Positions 1-12,076 of a stretch of 64,000 bases of DNA are shown here, piece after piece. Source of the stretch: Inhella gelatinilytica (lineage in GTDB: Bacteria; Pseudomonadota; Gammaproteobacteria; Burkholderiales; Burkholderiaceae_C); assembly GCF_016093295.1 (NCBI RefSeq), contig NZ_JAEDAL010000001.1, forward strand, positions 1,020,460-1,084,459. The letters are read 5' to 3'. Position numbers and translations under genes: made by a program. Position 1 is the stretch's first letter; every line of letters starts with the position of its first letter. Under the pieces are notes generated by a model. That model did no database searches. It was not told the DNA's origin and saw only the letters and a list, made by a program, of their open reading frames with translations.

Positions 1-1
1 C

Positions 2-211
2 GCGGGGTCCATGCTGGTGGTGCTGGCCGGGGGGGCCTGGTTGCTCGGGGGGCCACTGGGCTGGGGCCTGACCGGTGTTTGGCTGGCCTATGTGGCGGAC
101 GAATGGCTGCGGGGGGTGCTGATGTGGCGTCGCTGGGTGCGCCTGGATTGGGTGCCGGCAGCCCGTGGCGTCCGGCGTCGACTTCGGGGACTGCAGCGCA
201 CTGCCGGTTGA
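2..211 (+). CDS. MATE family efflux transporter, C-terminal end (partial)
   Basis: The window opens inside this gene, so only the last 69 codons are visible. They encode a glycine-rich hydrophobic helix followed by a segment reading GVWLAYVADEWLRG and a basic tail rich in Arg and Trp. This hydrophobic end, with an Asp-Glu-Trp-Leu-Arg-Gly turn and a basic cytoplasmic tail, resembles the last membrane helix of MATE (NorM/DinF-like) Na+ or H+ driven multidrug exporters. The gene converges on the diguanylate cyclase that follows, with 3 bases between the stop codons. The family call rests on a short piece and is tentative. Confidence 0.5.
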   Translation, partial: AGSMLVVLAGGAWLLGGPLGWGLTGVWLAYVADEWLRGVLMWRRWVRLDWVPAARGVRRRLRGLQRTAG

Positions 212-214
212 AGG

Positions 215-3121
215 CTACGCAACCTGGTTGCGCCCCGACTGCTTGGCCTGGTAGAGCGCAGTGTCTGCGGCGTTGAAGAGGGTGAGCGGATCGACGTGTG
301 GATCGGGGATGCAGGCCGCGACGCCCAGGCTGAGCGTCACCACCGGGCCCACGGGAGAGGCCGGATGGGGCAGGGATTGGGCCTGGCAAGCGGCGCGCAG
401 GTGTTCGGCGGCGGCGCGAGCGGCAGGGAGGTCCAGTCCGGGCAGCAGCAGCACGAACTCCTCACCGCCGTAGCGCGCGGCGCAGTCGGCGGCCCGGCCG
501 CTGTGCTGTTGAATGACGCGGGACACCGCGCGCAGGCAATCGTCACCGGCCGCATGGCCCACGCTGTCGTTGTAAGCCTTGAAGGCGTCGATGTCGGCCA
601 GCACCAGGGCCAGGGGCTCGCGGGCGCGGGCACAGCGGCGCCATTCGCGCGCCAACTGTTCATCAAACCAGCGCCGGTTGGACAGGCCCGTGAGGGCGTC
701 GCTGAAGGACAACTGTTCCAAGTGTTCATTGGCGCGGCGCAGGGCCTCGGTTTTCTCGGCGACCACCCGCTCCATGTCCCGTTGGCGTTGACGCAGCTGC
801 CGGGTGCGGAACTGCACCCCCAAGGCGAGCAAGGCCAGACCCAAAACGCCCCCCAACGCCTGCACGTCGCGACGCTCAAAGAAACGCGGTGCGACCGTCA
901 CCCGGACCAGGTCTGTGCTCTCCTGCCACGTTTCGCCATCCAGGCTGGCCGCCACATGCAGCCGGTACTGACCGTGGGGCAGGACGGGGAAGCTGGCTTC
1001 CCGCTGGGGGCCCAGGTCAACCCAACCGGGTGTCATGCCCTCCATGCGGTAGCGAAACCGCACGCGCTCGGCGTGCTGCACGGTGGCCGCCGCAAAGCGG
1101 AGTGTCAGCGGGGGGGTGGCCCCCGCGGGGACCGTGAAGACCGACTGCAAGGGCTGGGCTTGGCCTCCGAGGCTGATGGCCTCCAGGCGCACCGCCGGTG
1201 GCAAGCCCAGGCGCGGCAGGTGCTCGGGATCGACGCGCACCAAACCCTTGAGGGAGGGGAGCCACAGGCGACCGTGCGCGTCCCGGGCGCCGGCCGACTG
1301 GAGCCCGCCCGCAAACGTCGTGGCCCGCAGCGCTTCGCCCACCCCATAGCCGGTGGACGGCACCCGGGCGAGTTTGCCGTCCAGAAAGTCATTCAGTTCA
1401 CGGCGCTGCACCCAATAGAAGCCTCGATTGCAGGTCATCCACAGCCGGTCGTGGGCATCGGGCAGGAAGACCTGGGCCAACCCGTCCCAGAGTCCATCAC
1501 TCACACGGGCGACCCGGATCTGGTCGTTCTTCAGTCGCGCCAAGCCCTCGCCGTTGCTCCCGATCCACAGGGCGCCGTCAGCGTCTTCATGCAAGGCCAG
1601 GATCCAATTCGAGGGCAAACCGTCTTCCCGGGTGAGGCGGCTGAAGCGTCCGTCTCGGTAGCGCACCAGACCGTCCCCGGTGGTGGCGAACCAAAGCGTT
1701 CCGTCTTGGGCTTCCAGCATCGCCACCACGCCCTCTTGGGGAGCTTGCGCGTCGTGCACCGCCTCAAACCGAGGGCCGACCCCCCGCGCCAAGCCGGCGC
1801 GGGTGCCCACCCACAGCGTGCCCTGGCGGTCTCGCAGCAGGGACCTGACGTCCACATGGGGCAGTCCAGCGGCGGTGCCGAAGCGTTCCATGCGCCCGGC
1901 CATCCACCGCGCCAGTCCGGCGGTGTAGCTGCCCATCCAGATGGCGCCATCGGCATCCTCGTACAGGGTGGACAGCTCCAAAGTCGGCAAGCCCTCGCGC
2001 AGGCCCAGGGTTTGGATCCGTTGGCCCTGAAGGCGGCTGACGCCGCCCCCCGACGTGTTGACCCACAGCGACCCGTCTCGGGCTTGAAGCACCGAACGTA
2101 CGTTGTCCCCCGCCAAGCCTTCGGGCTTGCCGAGGATGGGAAAGCTGCGGGGGCGCAGGCGGTTGAGTCCGCCGTTCCAACTGCCCATCCACAGGCTGCC
2201 TTCGGGGTCCGCATGAACCGTCCAGACCTGGTCGCCCCCCAGCCCACTCTCGGTGGTCAGGGATTGGAACTGGCCCTCTCGCCAGCGCGTGACCCCGGCA
2301 CCCCAGGTGCCAATCCACAGGTTGCCTTCGCGGTCCCGCGCCAGGGACGTGAGTTGGTCGGTGGGCAGGCCGTCGTCCACGTCATAGCGCTGCCACTGGC
2401 CATCGGGGTGAACGCGCACCAGACCGGCCCCCGGTGTGGCCGCCCACACCCCGCCCTCGGGGTCGGCCAGCAGGTGGCGCACCTCGGTGTGGGGGAACCG
2501 GGGCACGGATTCAAAGCGCCCCTCCCGCAGGCGCAAGAGCCCCGCCCCCGTGCTGCCAATCCACAGCGTGCCATCGCGGTCCAGGGCCAGGGTGCGCAAA
2601 CGCTCGACCGGCAGGCCGTCGGCGGGTGTGATGTGGCGGAGTCGGTCTCCCGTCCAGTGCAACAGGCCGGCCTCACTGGCGCCCCACACGCTCCCGTCGG
2701 GCGCCTGCACAAAACTCCAAACCCGTCGCCCCTTGATCTGATCGGCGTCCAGCAGGGTCTCCCAGCGCCGCCCGTTCCACCGCGACGCCCCCGCCCCGTG
2801 ACCCACCCAAATGCGGCCGTTACGGTCCTCCATCAGGCCAAAGATGGGCCGGCGGCTCAGGGCGGGGGCGTCAAGGTCTTGTTCCAAGCGGAATTGCAGG
2901 CCATCAAAACGCGCCAAGCCGGTGCCCGTTCCCACCCACAACGTGCCATTGCGGGCCTGCAACACCACCTGCACCGCGGTGCTGGGCAGGCCCTGCTCCG
3001 CTTGCCAGCCATCCAAGCGGTAGCGGCTCAAGATGCCATCGGTGAGGTGGACCGCTGGGGCATTCAGTGGCAAGAACCACAGGATGCAGAGCCCCAGCAG
3101 TGAACGCAGCATGGCCTGCAT
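215..3121 (-). CDS. Beta-propeller / Y_Y_Y / GGDEF sensor diguanylate cyclase
   Basis: About 968 residues. A signal peptide (MQAMLRSLLGLCILWFLPL) is followed by many repeats with the pattern G-x-L-W-[VI]-G-[TS]-x-x-G-L up to about residue 660. These are 'two-component regulator propeller' blades that form a periplasmic sensor. A Y_Y_Y-type Ig-like domain follows, then one membrane helix near 755-775, a coiled coil, and a cytoplasmic GGDEF domain from about 810. The active-site motif GGEEF is intact near residue 885, and an RAAD inhibitory site lies five residues before it, so it should make cyclic di-GMP with product feedback. An in-frame ATG lies 39 bases further upstream, but it would run into the preceding gene and precede the signal peptide. 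I therefore chose the internal ATG. It is probably cotranscribed with the cyclase just upstream (4-base gap). The ligand is unknown. Confidence 0.88.
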   Translation of the reverse strand: MQAMLRSLLGLCILWFLPLNAPAVHLTDGILSRYRLDGWQAEQGLPSTAVQVVLQARNGTLWVGTGTGLARFDGLQFRLEQDLDAPALSRRPIFGLMEDRNGRIWVGHGAGASRWNGRRWETLLDADQIKGRRVWSFVQAPDGSVWGASEAGLLHWTGDRLRHITPADGLPVERLRTLALDRDGTLWIGSTGAGLLRLREGRFESVPRFPHTEVRHLLADPEGGVWAATPGAGLVRVHPDGQWQRYDVDDGLPTDQLTSLARDREGNLWIGTWGAGVTRWREGQFQSLTTESGLGGDQVWTVHADPEGSLWMGSWNGGLNRLRPRSFPILGKPEGLAGDNVRSVLQARDGSLWVNTSGGGVSRLQGQRIQTLGLREGLPTLELSTLYEDADGAIWMGSYTAGLARWMAGRMERFGTAAGLPHVDVRSLLRDRQGTLWVGTRAGLARGVGPRFEAVHDAQAPQEGVVAMLEAQDGTLWFATTGDGLVRYRDGRFSRLTREDGLPSNWILALHEDADGALWIGSNGEGLARLKNDQIRVARVSDGLWDGLAQVFLPDAHDRLWMTCNRGFYWVQRRELNDFLDGKLARVPSTGYGVGEALRATTFAGGLQSAGARDAHGRLWLPSLKGLVRVDPEHLPRLGLPPAVRLEAISLGGQAQPLQSVFTVPAGATPPLTLRFAAATVQHAERVRFRYRMEGMTPGWVDLGPQREASFPVLPHGQYRLHVAASLDGETWQESTDLVRVTVAPRFFERRDVQALGGVLGLALLALGVQFRTRQLRQRQRDMERVVAEKTEALRRANEHLEQLSFSDALTGLSNRRWFDEQLAREWRRCARAREPLALVLADIDAFKAYNDSVGHAAGDDCLRAVSRVIQQHSGRAADCAARYGGEEFVLLLPGLDLPAARAAAEHLRAACQAQSLPHPASPVGPVVTLSLGVAACIPDPHVDPLTLFNAADTALYQAKQSGRNQVA

Positions 3122-3125
3122 GGAT

Positions 3126-4301
3126 TCAGGCCTCGGTGGGAGCCACCACCACCTGGTCACGCCCCAGCTTCTTCGCGCGATACAGCGCTTGGTCTGCGCG
3201 CCGCAGCAGCGCGTCCGGCGAGCGGTCGGCTGGGATGCTGCAGGCCACGCCGATGGAGACGGTCAGGTGCAGGGGCTGGGTGGCGCCTTCGGGCACAAAG
3301 CTCACCGGGGCGCGGCACAGGCGTTCGGCGGTTTGTACGGCCAACTCGGGCGTGACGCCCGGCAGCACGACGCAAAACTCCTCGCCTCCCACACGCCCGA
3401 GCAGGTCATATGGCCGCAGTTGCTGGCCCAAGGCCTGCGCCAGCAGCCGAAGGGCGGTGTCGCCCGCCGCGTGGCAATAGCGGTCGTTGATGGCTTTGAA
3501 ATGGTCAATGTCCACCATGAGCGCAGCCAAACCATGCTGCAAGCGCTGGTTGCGGCGCCATTCGCGCCCCAGCGCCCGCTCAAAACCCCGGCGGTTCAGC
3601 AGGCCGGTGAGGACATCGGTCGTGGCCTGTTGGTCCAGCTCGCGGTGCAAGCGGGCGGCGTGCAAGGTGCTGAACCCGAACACCAGGGCCAGGGCCGCGA
3701 AGCTGTTGAGCATGATCACCACCGCATGGGGCTGGCTCACCGCCTGCAAGCTGGGCCCGGTGTCCGCGCCGCCGAGCACCAGCCTCACGCGCGTGAGGCC
3801 CAGCACCGCCTGCAAGCCGTGCGCGCCCAGCGGCAGCGCAATCAGGGCCAAAGGCCACCGCCGCCGCTCGCTCCACAGCACCCCGGCGGCGGCCACAGAG
3901 AGCGCAGCCAACGTGAAATTGAAGGTCACCACGCGGGTGGGGAAATGGTCGTACCAGCCCGTGAACCACGCGTAAATCGCCGCGTTGACCGCCACCAGGG
4001 CCGCCATCCACCGCCAGGGTGTGAGGCGGCCAAACAGACGGTCGTAGCCACTGAGCGTGAACAGCACATTGCCCAGCAGCATCAGGTTGGCCACAAAGAC
4101 GGTCAGCCAGACCGAAAGCAGCCCGCGCAGGCTGAACAGCACCATGCCCACGCACGTGCACACCATCGCCGCAACCCAGTGCCAGAGGTAGGGGCTGCGG
4201 TCGCGCCAAGCCAGTAAACCCAGGCCCAGTGTGACCACGATGGTCAGCAGTCCCGCGAAGAGCAGAACCGTGGGGAGATGCAGGGAGGCATTGGCCGGCA
4301 T
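3126..4301 (-). CDS. Membrane GGDEF diguanylate cyclase (7TM sensor)
   Basis: 391 residues. The first roughly 210 form seven hydrophobic helices with short loops, a MASE-like membrane sensor whose exact family I cannot name. The rest is a GGDEF domain with DVLTGLLNRRGF at its start, the RPYD inhibitory site, and the intact active-site motif GGEEF. It should synthesise cyclic di-GMP at the inner membrane. It lies 4 bases upstream of the propeller cyclase and about 50 bases downstream of the PaiB-like gene, all on the minus strand, so a shared transcript is likely. Confidence 0.9.
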   Translation of the reverse strand: MPANASLHLPTVLLFAGLLTIVVTLGLGLLAWRDRSPYLWHWVAAMVCTCVGMVLFSLRGLLSVWLTVFVANLMLLGNVLFTLSGYDRLFGRLTPWRWMAALVAVNAAIYAWFTGWYDHFPTRVVTFNFTLAALSVAAAGVLWSERRRWPLALIALPLGAHGLQAVLGLTRVRLVLGGADTGPSLQAVSQPHAVVIMLNSFAALALVFGFSTLHAARLHRELDQQATTDVLTGLLNRRGFERALGREWRRNQRLQHGLAALMVDIDHFKAINDRYCHAAGDTALRLLAQALGQQLRPYDLLGRVGGEEFCVVLPGVTPELAVQTAERLCRAPVSFVPEGATQPLHLTVSIGVACSIPADRSPDALLRRADQALYRAKKLGRDQVVVAPTEA

Positions 4302-4353
4302 GCCGGAAATTGTGTGGCCCGTGGCCCCAGCTGGCTATCAGGCTTTGCCGGGG

Positions 4354-5007
4354 TTAGCGGCTGGATGGGGGCACGTGACCGTCTCGCGCCTGTTCCATGG
4401 CCTCGGCCAGCCCGTGCTCGCCGCGCTGGCGCAGCGCCTGGATGGCCCCGCGCTGATCGCCCTCCTCGCGGTTCTGGCTGAGTTTGGCCTTGCCCTCGAT
4501 CCGCGTCACGGTCAGTTCCAGCCCGACCAAGGCGCGTTGCAACTGGTCGATGAAGCCCGGCGCGGCCTGCTCCAGGGTCCAGGGCTCCGGCTCGTTGGCC
4601 TCATACCTGGCTGTCAATTCGATCAGCTGCTCGCGCACCCAGTTCGGGTCGTCGATCGCCCGCAGCCGCCCGTGCACGTGCACGGTGCTGTAGTTCCAGG
4701 TGGGCACCATCTTTTCGAACTGGGCCTTGCTGGGATACCAGTTGGGCGAGATGTAGCCTTGCACGCCTTGGAAGATCACCAGCACTTCCTGCGGCTGCGC
4801 CAGCGCCCGCTGGACCAGCGGGTTGGCGCGCGGGGCGTGGGCTGCGAGCCGCAGGCCTTCGGACAGGGCGGTGCCTCGCAGCAGCCAAGGCAGGGGCGTG
4901 GCTTCCAGACCGCTCGGTCCTTGCCAGGCGACGGTGCCCAGCGGGTGGGCGCGCAGCAGCGCCAGGCTGTCCGCCTCGGCGGCGACGGTGTAGGGCGGGG
5001 TGTACAT
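4354..5007 (-). CDS. FMN-binding negative transcriptional regulator, PaiB family
   Basis: 217 residues, the normal length for PaiB-like proteins. It starts MYTPPYTV and carries the family hallmarks YISPNWYPSK and VPTWNYSTVHVHG near the middle, plus KLSQNR near the C-terminus. The family has a split-barrel flavin-binding fold. B. subtilis PaiB is described as a repressor of sporulation and degradative-enzyme genes, but most proteobacterial members are uncharacterised, so 'regulator' is an inherited label. It starts 3 bases after the stop of the large metH half, which implies cotranscription with it. Confidence 0.85.
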   Translation of the reverse strand: MYTPPYTVAAEADSLALLRAHPLGTVAWQGPSGLEATPLPWLLRGTALSEGLRLAAHAPRANPLVQRALAQPQEVLVIFQGVQGYISPNWYPSKAQFEKMVPTWNYSTVHVHGRLRAIDDPNWVREQLIELTARYEANEPEPWTLEQAAPGFIDQLQRALVGLELTVTRIEGKAKLSQNREEGDQRGAIQALRQRGEHGLAEAMEQARDGHVPPSSR

Positions 5008-5010
5008 GGC

Positions 5011-7716
<2,706 letters not shown>

Positions 7717-7817
7717 GGCAGGTGGCGCCTGAAAAGGCGCGAAAAACTGGGGTAAATCCGCCGGGGATTCTAGGAAGCTGCCCTTGGGTCTGGGCTTCGC
7801 GCGCCGACAATGCAGGG

Positions 7818-9020
7818 GTGGAACTGATTCACCTGCCCCCCAACGCTCTCAAGCCTGGCCAGCGGCTCGGGTTTTCGTTGCGCGACGCCAGCGGCAAGCT
7901 GCTGTTCGCCAGCGGCTCGGTGCTGCCCGCTTCGGACGCGGTGCGCGAGCTGCTGGAGCGGGGGGCCTACACCTATGCCCACGAGACCGAAGCCTACCAA
8001 CGGGAGGTGACGGCCCGCGCCAACACCCTGGTCCACCAGAACGCGACCTTGAAGGACATCGCCCGGGTCCAGGCGGACTTTCAACACGACCGGCAGAAGC
8101 CGGCCGCGGTGGTGGCCAGTGATGTGGCGCAGTGGCTGGATTTCCAGTCGCGTTTGCATGCCTTGCTCAAGGAGCCGCGCACCGAAGACTTTCTGGCGCG
8201 ATTCGAGGCCCTGCACACCGAAGGGCAGGAGCGCCTGCAGCGCAGCCCGGACAAGGCCCTGCTGATGCTGGTGTACGACGCCGGCCAGGAGCTGGGTCAG
8301 TACACGGCGCGGCATGCACTGTTGTGCGCGGCGCTGTGCCATCTGGCGGGGGAGCGGATGGGCTGGCCTGTGGACCGGGTGGGCGCCCTGACGCGTGCCG
8401 CGCTGAGCATGAACCTGTCGCTGGGCTTGCTGCAGGACCGGCTGACGCAGCAGCGCGAAGCCTTGCGGCCCGACCAAATGCGCCTGTTGGCCGGGCATGG
8501 CGACCGGTCGGCGGACTTGCTGCAGCAGCTGGGGGTGCGTGACGACACCTGGCTGCAGGCGGTGCGACTGCACCATGACGCGGCTCCCGGTCCGCTGGAG
8601 GGGCGCGCGGTCCCAGAGCAATTGGCCCGGTTGCTGCAACGCATCGACCAATTTGCGGCGCGTTTGTCGCCGCGCGCCGCGCGCAAGGCGCAGGCTGGCG
8701 CGCAGGCGGCTCGTTCCATCTTTCTGGACGAACGCAAGCAGCAGGACGAAGCGGGCGCGGCCCTCATCAAGGCTGTGGGGCTGTATCCGCCCGGTAGCGC
8801 GGTGCGTTTGGCGACCGGCGAAGAAGGGGTGGTGGTCAAGCGCGGGTTGAGTGCGACGGAGCCCTTGGTGGCGGCCTTGATCGGTAAGAGCGGCAACCCG
8901 CTCTATGAGCCGGTGCCGCGCGACACCCGTTTGGCGAGCAACGCCATCACCCAGAGTCTGGCGCCACACGAGTTGCGTCTGCGGGTTTCGCTCGAAAAAT
9001 TGCTTCGATTGGCGGCGTGA
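7818..9020 (+). CDS. Degenerate HD-GYP-like protein
   Basis: 400 residues from a GTG start. The N-terminal part ([17 protein letters not shown] onward) resembles the small beta domain that precedes many HD-GYP cyclic di-GMP phosphodiesterases. A helical region follows that aligns by eye with an HD-GYP core. The expected metal-binding HD pair is replaced by MN in [10 protein letters not shown], although a later LHHD is kept. It is therefore probably a non-catalytic binding or scaffold protein. The first in-frame ATG (7722) lies in the short region facing divergent metH and adds residues with no domain character. The next gene overlaps its stop codon. Confidence 0.65.
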   Translation: MELIHLPPNALKPGQRLGFSLRDASGKLLFASGSVLPASDAVRELLERGAYTYAHETEAYQREVTARANTLVHQNATLKDIARVQADFQHDRQKPAAVVASDVAQWLDFQSRLHALLKEPRTEDFLARFEALHTEGQERLQRSPDKALLMLVYDAGQELGQYTARHALLCAALCHLAGERMGWPVDRVGALTRAALSMNLSLGLLQDRLTQQREALRPDQMRLLAGHGDRSADLLQQLGVRDDTWLQAVRLHHDAAPGPLEGRAVPEQLARLLQRIDQFAARLSPRAARKAQAGAQAARSIFLDERKQQDEAGAALIKAVGLYPPGSAVRLATGEEGVVVKRGLSATEPLVAALIGKSGNPLYEPVPRDTRLASNAITQSLAPHELRLRVSLEKLLRLAA

Positions 9021-9781
9021 TGCGCGGGTGGCGACAGTGGGCGACCTGGGCGCTCGCAGCGTGGGCTGCGGGGCCAGTCCACGCGCGGGACACCTGGGCG
9101 CTGGCCACGGCCGACCTGCCACCGGCCATCACCACCAAGGCAGCGGATCTTGGCTACTACGCCGTCATCTTGCGTCGGGTTTTTGATGAGATGGACATCA
9201 ACCCGGAATTCCACTTCCTCCCCCCGGCGCGTGCTCAGCTGGATGCCGCTCAGGGCTTGTATGCGGCCTTGTTTCCGGCTGCGCGTACGCCCGAGCGGCA
9301 GCTGACGTTCCTGGCCAGCGACCCGTTTTACGTCGTGCGGCTGCGGGTGTTCCTGCGCCGCGACGACGCCTGGGCGGGCTCGACGGTGGAAGACTTCAAA
9401 GACGGGTTGTTGTGCAACGTCCAGGGCGTGCGCACCTACCCTGAGTTGGAGGCGGCCCTCGACGCCGGGCGCCTCAAGATGCAGCGGGTGACCGACTTGT
9501 CGGCCTGCTTTCGCATGCTCGCTGTGGGGCGGGTGCGGTTTGTGGTGACGGGGGAGAACACCGGGTATTCGGCCCTGCACGCCATGGGTGAGGCGGCCGA
9601 CCAAGTGCGCATGGCGCCAGTTTTGCTCTCGGAACAGCCCGTGCATCTGATGTTTCCGCGCGTGTTGCCGGAAAGCGCCCGACGGGTGCGCGACTTCAAC
9701 CGGGCGCTGCAACGCCTGCGCCGCAGCGGCGAGCTGAACCGGCTGGAGCAGCGCGTGGTGCCCAAGGGCCCGATCAGCTGA
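9020..9781 (+). CDS. Orphan periplasmic solute-binding protein (family 3-like)
   Basis: 253 residues. The ATG overlaps the stop of the HD-GYP-like gene as TGATG, and a GTG one codon earlier is the alternative start. The first roughly 23 residues are a signal peptide (WALAAWAAGPVHA). The rest has the two-lobed SBP_bac_3 pattern: an early PPAI segment, then PPARAQLD, RTPERQL and a C-terminal DFNRALQRLRRSGEL helix, as in amino-acid-binding proteins. There is no permease or ATPase gene nearby. The next gene is a clear paralogue. It may be a periplasmic sensor subunit rather than a transporter part, but the ligand is unknown. Confidence 0.72.
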   Translation: MRGWRQWATWALAAWAAGPVHARDTWALATADLPPAITTKAADLGYYAVILRRVFDEMDINPEFHFLPPARAQLDAAQGLYAALFPAARTPERQLTFLASDPFYVVRLRVFLRRDDAWAGSTVEDFKDGLLCNVQGVRTYPELEAALDAGRLKMQRVTDLSACFRMLAVGRVRFVVTGENTGYSALHAMGEAADQVRMAPVLLSEQPVHLMFPRVLPESARRVRDFNRALQRLRRSGELNRLEQRVVPKGPIS

Positions 9782-9851
9782 TTCAGCCCGCGGCAGGCCA
9801 TCGGGGGCAGACCCGAGCGCCAAAAGGGCGCGATGGGTAGAAACTCGGGGC

Positions 9852-10646
9852 ATGCGCCGAATCGTGTGGTCATTGCTGCTCTGGGCCTGTGCTGTGCCGG
9901 CGCAGGCCACGCTGTGGCGGGTGGTCACCAACGACTTTCCGCCCTATGTGGGCGCGGATTTGCCGCAGCAGGGTTTTTATGCGGCCCTGATCCGCCGCGT
10001 GCTGGCCGAGCAGTCGCTCCAGATGGAATTGCACTACCAGCCCCCGGCGCGCGTGCGGGTGTCCATCCTCGAGGGGCAGTTTGATGCGGCGTTTCCACTG
10101 CTCCGAACCACCGAGCGGGAACGGGATCTGGTGTTCTCTGATCCGCTGCTGTCGGTTCGCTCCTATCTGTTTGTGCGGGCCGACAGCACCATCACCGGTT
10201 TGGCGGACCTGCCGGGCAAGCGCAGCTGCCACTTGCAAGGCTCCAACCAGCCGGTGCCCGTGCAGCGCATGGTCGACGACGGCATCGTCAAGATCGAACG
10301 GGTGGCGCACACGCCGCAGTGCTTTGAGATGTTGGCGCGGGGCCGGGTGGACTTTGTGGCGTTGAGTGACTACGCGGGGTGGGCCGGGGCGCGGCAGAGC
10401 ACGGCCGGCCTGAGTGCCTTCAAGACGGTCGGGGGGCCGATTGCCTATGGCTATCTGCACTTGGTGTGGCCGCGTCAAGACCCGCGGGCCCAAGCGCGCG
10501 CGGCTGATTTCAACCGGGTTCTGGCCGACTTGCGCCGCCGCGGCGTGGTCAAAGAGTTGGAGCAGACCCTGCTGCCCAGCCTGCCCGAGGACCCGGATCA
10601 GCCGCCCACCAAGCCGGTAAAGGCCCCGGCCGAGCGCGGTCGGTAG
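9852..10646 (+). CDS. Orphan periplasmic solute-binding protein (paralogue)
   Basis: 264 residues with a signal peptide ([19 protein letters not shown]) and a family 3 solute-binding fold. It shares the landmarks of the preceding gene: [45 protein letters not shown] and a C-terminal [12 protein letters not shown] helix. The two are tandem duplicates. No transport partner is encoded nearby. Its last 49 bases overlap the 3' end of the homocysteine-binding metH half on the opposite strand. The C-terminus is a Pro/Lys-rich tail. Confidence 0.72.
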   Translation: MRRIVWSLLLWACAVPAQATLWRVVTNDFPPYVGADLPQQGFYAALIRRVLAEQSLQMELHYQPPARVRVSILEGQFDAAFPLLRTTERERDLVFSDPLLSVRSYLFVRADSTITGLADLPGKRSCHLQGSNQPVPVQRMVDDGIVKIERVAHTPQCFEMLARGRVDFVALSDYAGWAGARQSTAGLSAFKTVGGPIAYGYLHLVWPRQDPRAQARAADFNRVLADLRRRGVVKELEQTLLPSLPEDPDQPPTKPVKAPAERGR

Positions 10647-11641
10647 CGGCCCACTTGTTCGGCGATGGCCGCCACGTGGGCAGGCGTGGTGCCGCAGCAG
10701 CCCCCGGCAATGTTCAGCAGGCCCCGGGCCGCAAATTCACCCACCAGACGGCCAGTGATCTCCGGGGTCTCGTCAAAGCCGGTGTCGCTCATGGGGTTGG
10801 GCAGGCCGGCGTTGGGGTAGCAGCTGATCGGGGTGTCCGCGGCCGCTTGGGCCAACTCTTCGAGATAGGGGCGCATCAAGCTGGCGCCCAGGGCGCAATT
10901 CAGGCCCACGGCGATTGGGTGGGCATGGCGAACCGAGTGCCAAAAGGCGGTCACCGTCTGCCCACTGAGGATGCGCCCCGACGCATCGGTCACCGTGCCC
11001 GAGATGATCACCGGCAGGCGCTCCCCGGTGGCGTCCATCAGCTCATCCAGGGCAAACAGCGCCGCTTTGGCGTTCAGGGTGTCAAAAATCGTCTCGACCA
11101 GGAACAGGTCGCAACCGCCGGCCAACAAGCCCTGGGCCTGCTCGTAGTAGGCGGCCCGAAGCTGCTCAAAGTCCACGTTGCGGGCTCCCGGGTCGTTCAC
11201 ATCGGGGCTGATGGAGGCGGTCTTCGGCGTGGGGCCCAACGCGCCGGCGGCAAAGCGCGGTTTATCCGGGGTGGCGTATCGATCGCAAGCGGCTCGTGCC
11301 AGGCGGGCGGCTTCAACGTTGAGTTCGTAGGCCAACCCGGCCAGGCCATAGTCTTCTTGCGCCACGGAGGTTGCGCCGAAGGTGTTGGTTTCGATCACAT
11401 CCGCGCCGGCCGCCAAATACTGCTCGTGGATTTGGGTGATCACGTCAGGGCGGGTTAGTTGCAGCAGGTCGTTGTTGCCTTTGAGGTCCCGTGGGTGATC
11501 GGCAAAGCGGGTGCCGCGGAAATCCGCCTCCGTCAACCGATAGCGCTGGATCATGGTGCCCATGGCCCCGTCCAGCACCAAGATGCGCTGGCGCATCAAG
11601 GTGGGCAGGGCGGCGGCTCGGGTGTAAGCAGTGGCATTCAT
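10598..11641 (-). CDS. metH: Methionine synthase, homocysteine-binding half
   Basis: 347 residues, only the zinc-dependent homocysteine S-methyltransferase barrel of MetH. It begins with the family's [12 protein letters not shown] and [10 protein letters not shown] motifs. The three zinc-ligand cysteines are present: Cys249 in GLNCALG and Cys315-Cys316 in GGCCGTTP. It must work with the cobalamin half at 5011-7716. I start at MNATAYTR. An upstream in-frame ATG (11746) would overlap the preceding gene by about 80 bases and adds a non-conserved segment. It follows the SirB2-like gene by 23 bases, on the same strand. It ends inside the 3' end of the convergent solute-binding gene. Confidence 0.95.
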   Translation of the reverse strand: MNATAYTRAAALPTLMRQRILVLDGAMGTMIQRYRLTEADFRGTRFADHPRDLKGNNDLLQLTRPDVITQIHEQYLAAGADVIETNTFGATSVAQEDYGLAGLAYELNVEAARLARAACDRYATPDKPRFAAGALGPTPKTASISPDVNDPGARNVDFEQLRAAYYEQAQGLLAGGCDLFLVETIFDTLNAKAALFALDELMDATGERLPVIISGTVTDASGRILSGQTVTAFWHSVRHAHPIAVGLNCALGASLMRPYLEELAQAAADTPISCYPNAGLPNPMSDTGFDETPEITGRLVGEFAARGLLNIAGGCCGTTPAHVAAIAEQVGRYRPRSAGAFTGLVGG

Positions 11642-11664
11642 GGGCGCATTGTCCGGCCTGAGCC

Positions 11665-12057
11665 TTAGCCCAAGCCGAACAGCGGGTCGCGCGTTTGACC
11701 CACGCGTACCAGCACCAGGGCACACAAGAGCCCCAGCAAAAAACACAGGGCCCGCAGCCCATCGGGCGTTTCCTCGTCAAACGTGCCCCAGGCGAGCAAG
11801 CCGTACACCGCGGTCAGCGCCATCTTGGTGGCCAGCCAGCTGTGGTGCACAGGGCTGATGTACAGCACGCCCCATAGGCTGATGCCGGACACCACCAACA
11901 AGAAAATGACGGCCCCATGGATCACCCGCAGCCGGCTGTCTCGCGGCCAGCGGGCCCCGCCCAGGAGCGGGAGCCCCCGGGCCCCGAAGAGCCCAATCGC
12001 CACGAACGCCATCAGGGCGTGCAGGCTTTTAAGGGCGGGGTAGTCGTAGAAATCCAT
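11665..12057 (-). CDS. SirB2 family membrane protein
   Basis: 130 residues with four hydrophobic helices. The pattern matches SirB2/YchQ-type proteins from memory: [10 protein letters not shown] with a GARGLPLL turn, an [16 protein letters not shown] helix, [14 protein letters not shown], and a C-terminal RVGQTRDPL close to the family's TRHPL ending. The molecular function of the family is unclear; the name comes from effects on Salmonella invasion gene expression. It sits in a three-gene minus-strand run between the thioredoxin-fold gene (19-base gap) and the homocysteine half of metH (23-base gap). Confidence 0.75.
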   Translation of the reverse strand: MDFYDYPALKSLHALMAFVAIGLFGARGLPLLGGARWPRDSRLRVIHGAVIFLLVVSGISLWGVLYISPVHHSWLATKMALTAVYGLLAWGTFDEETPDGLRALCFLLGLLCALVLVRVGQTRDPLFGLG

Positions 12058-12076
12058 GCCGGCCGTTCAGGCGGCC

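Noticed and set aside
296..3103. Long open frame on the plus strand opposite the propeller cyclase, and similar ones at about 5131-7755, 21815-24217, 40132-43527 and 51081-53027
   Set aside because: Each lies exactly antisense to a well-recognised gene, has low-complexity His/Gln/Ala/Arg-rich sequence and no domain. They are by-products of high GC codon usage.
7717..7817. Cobalamin riboswitch before metH
   Set aside because: Only a small GCGCC/GGCGC hairpin is present; the region is too short and lacks a B12-box-like segment.
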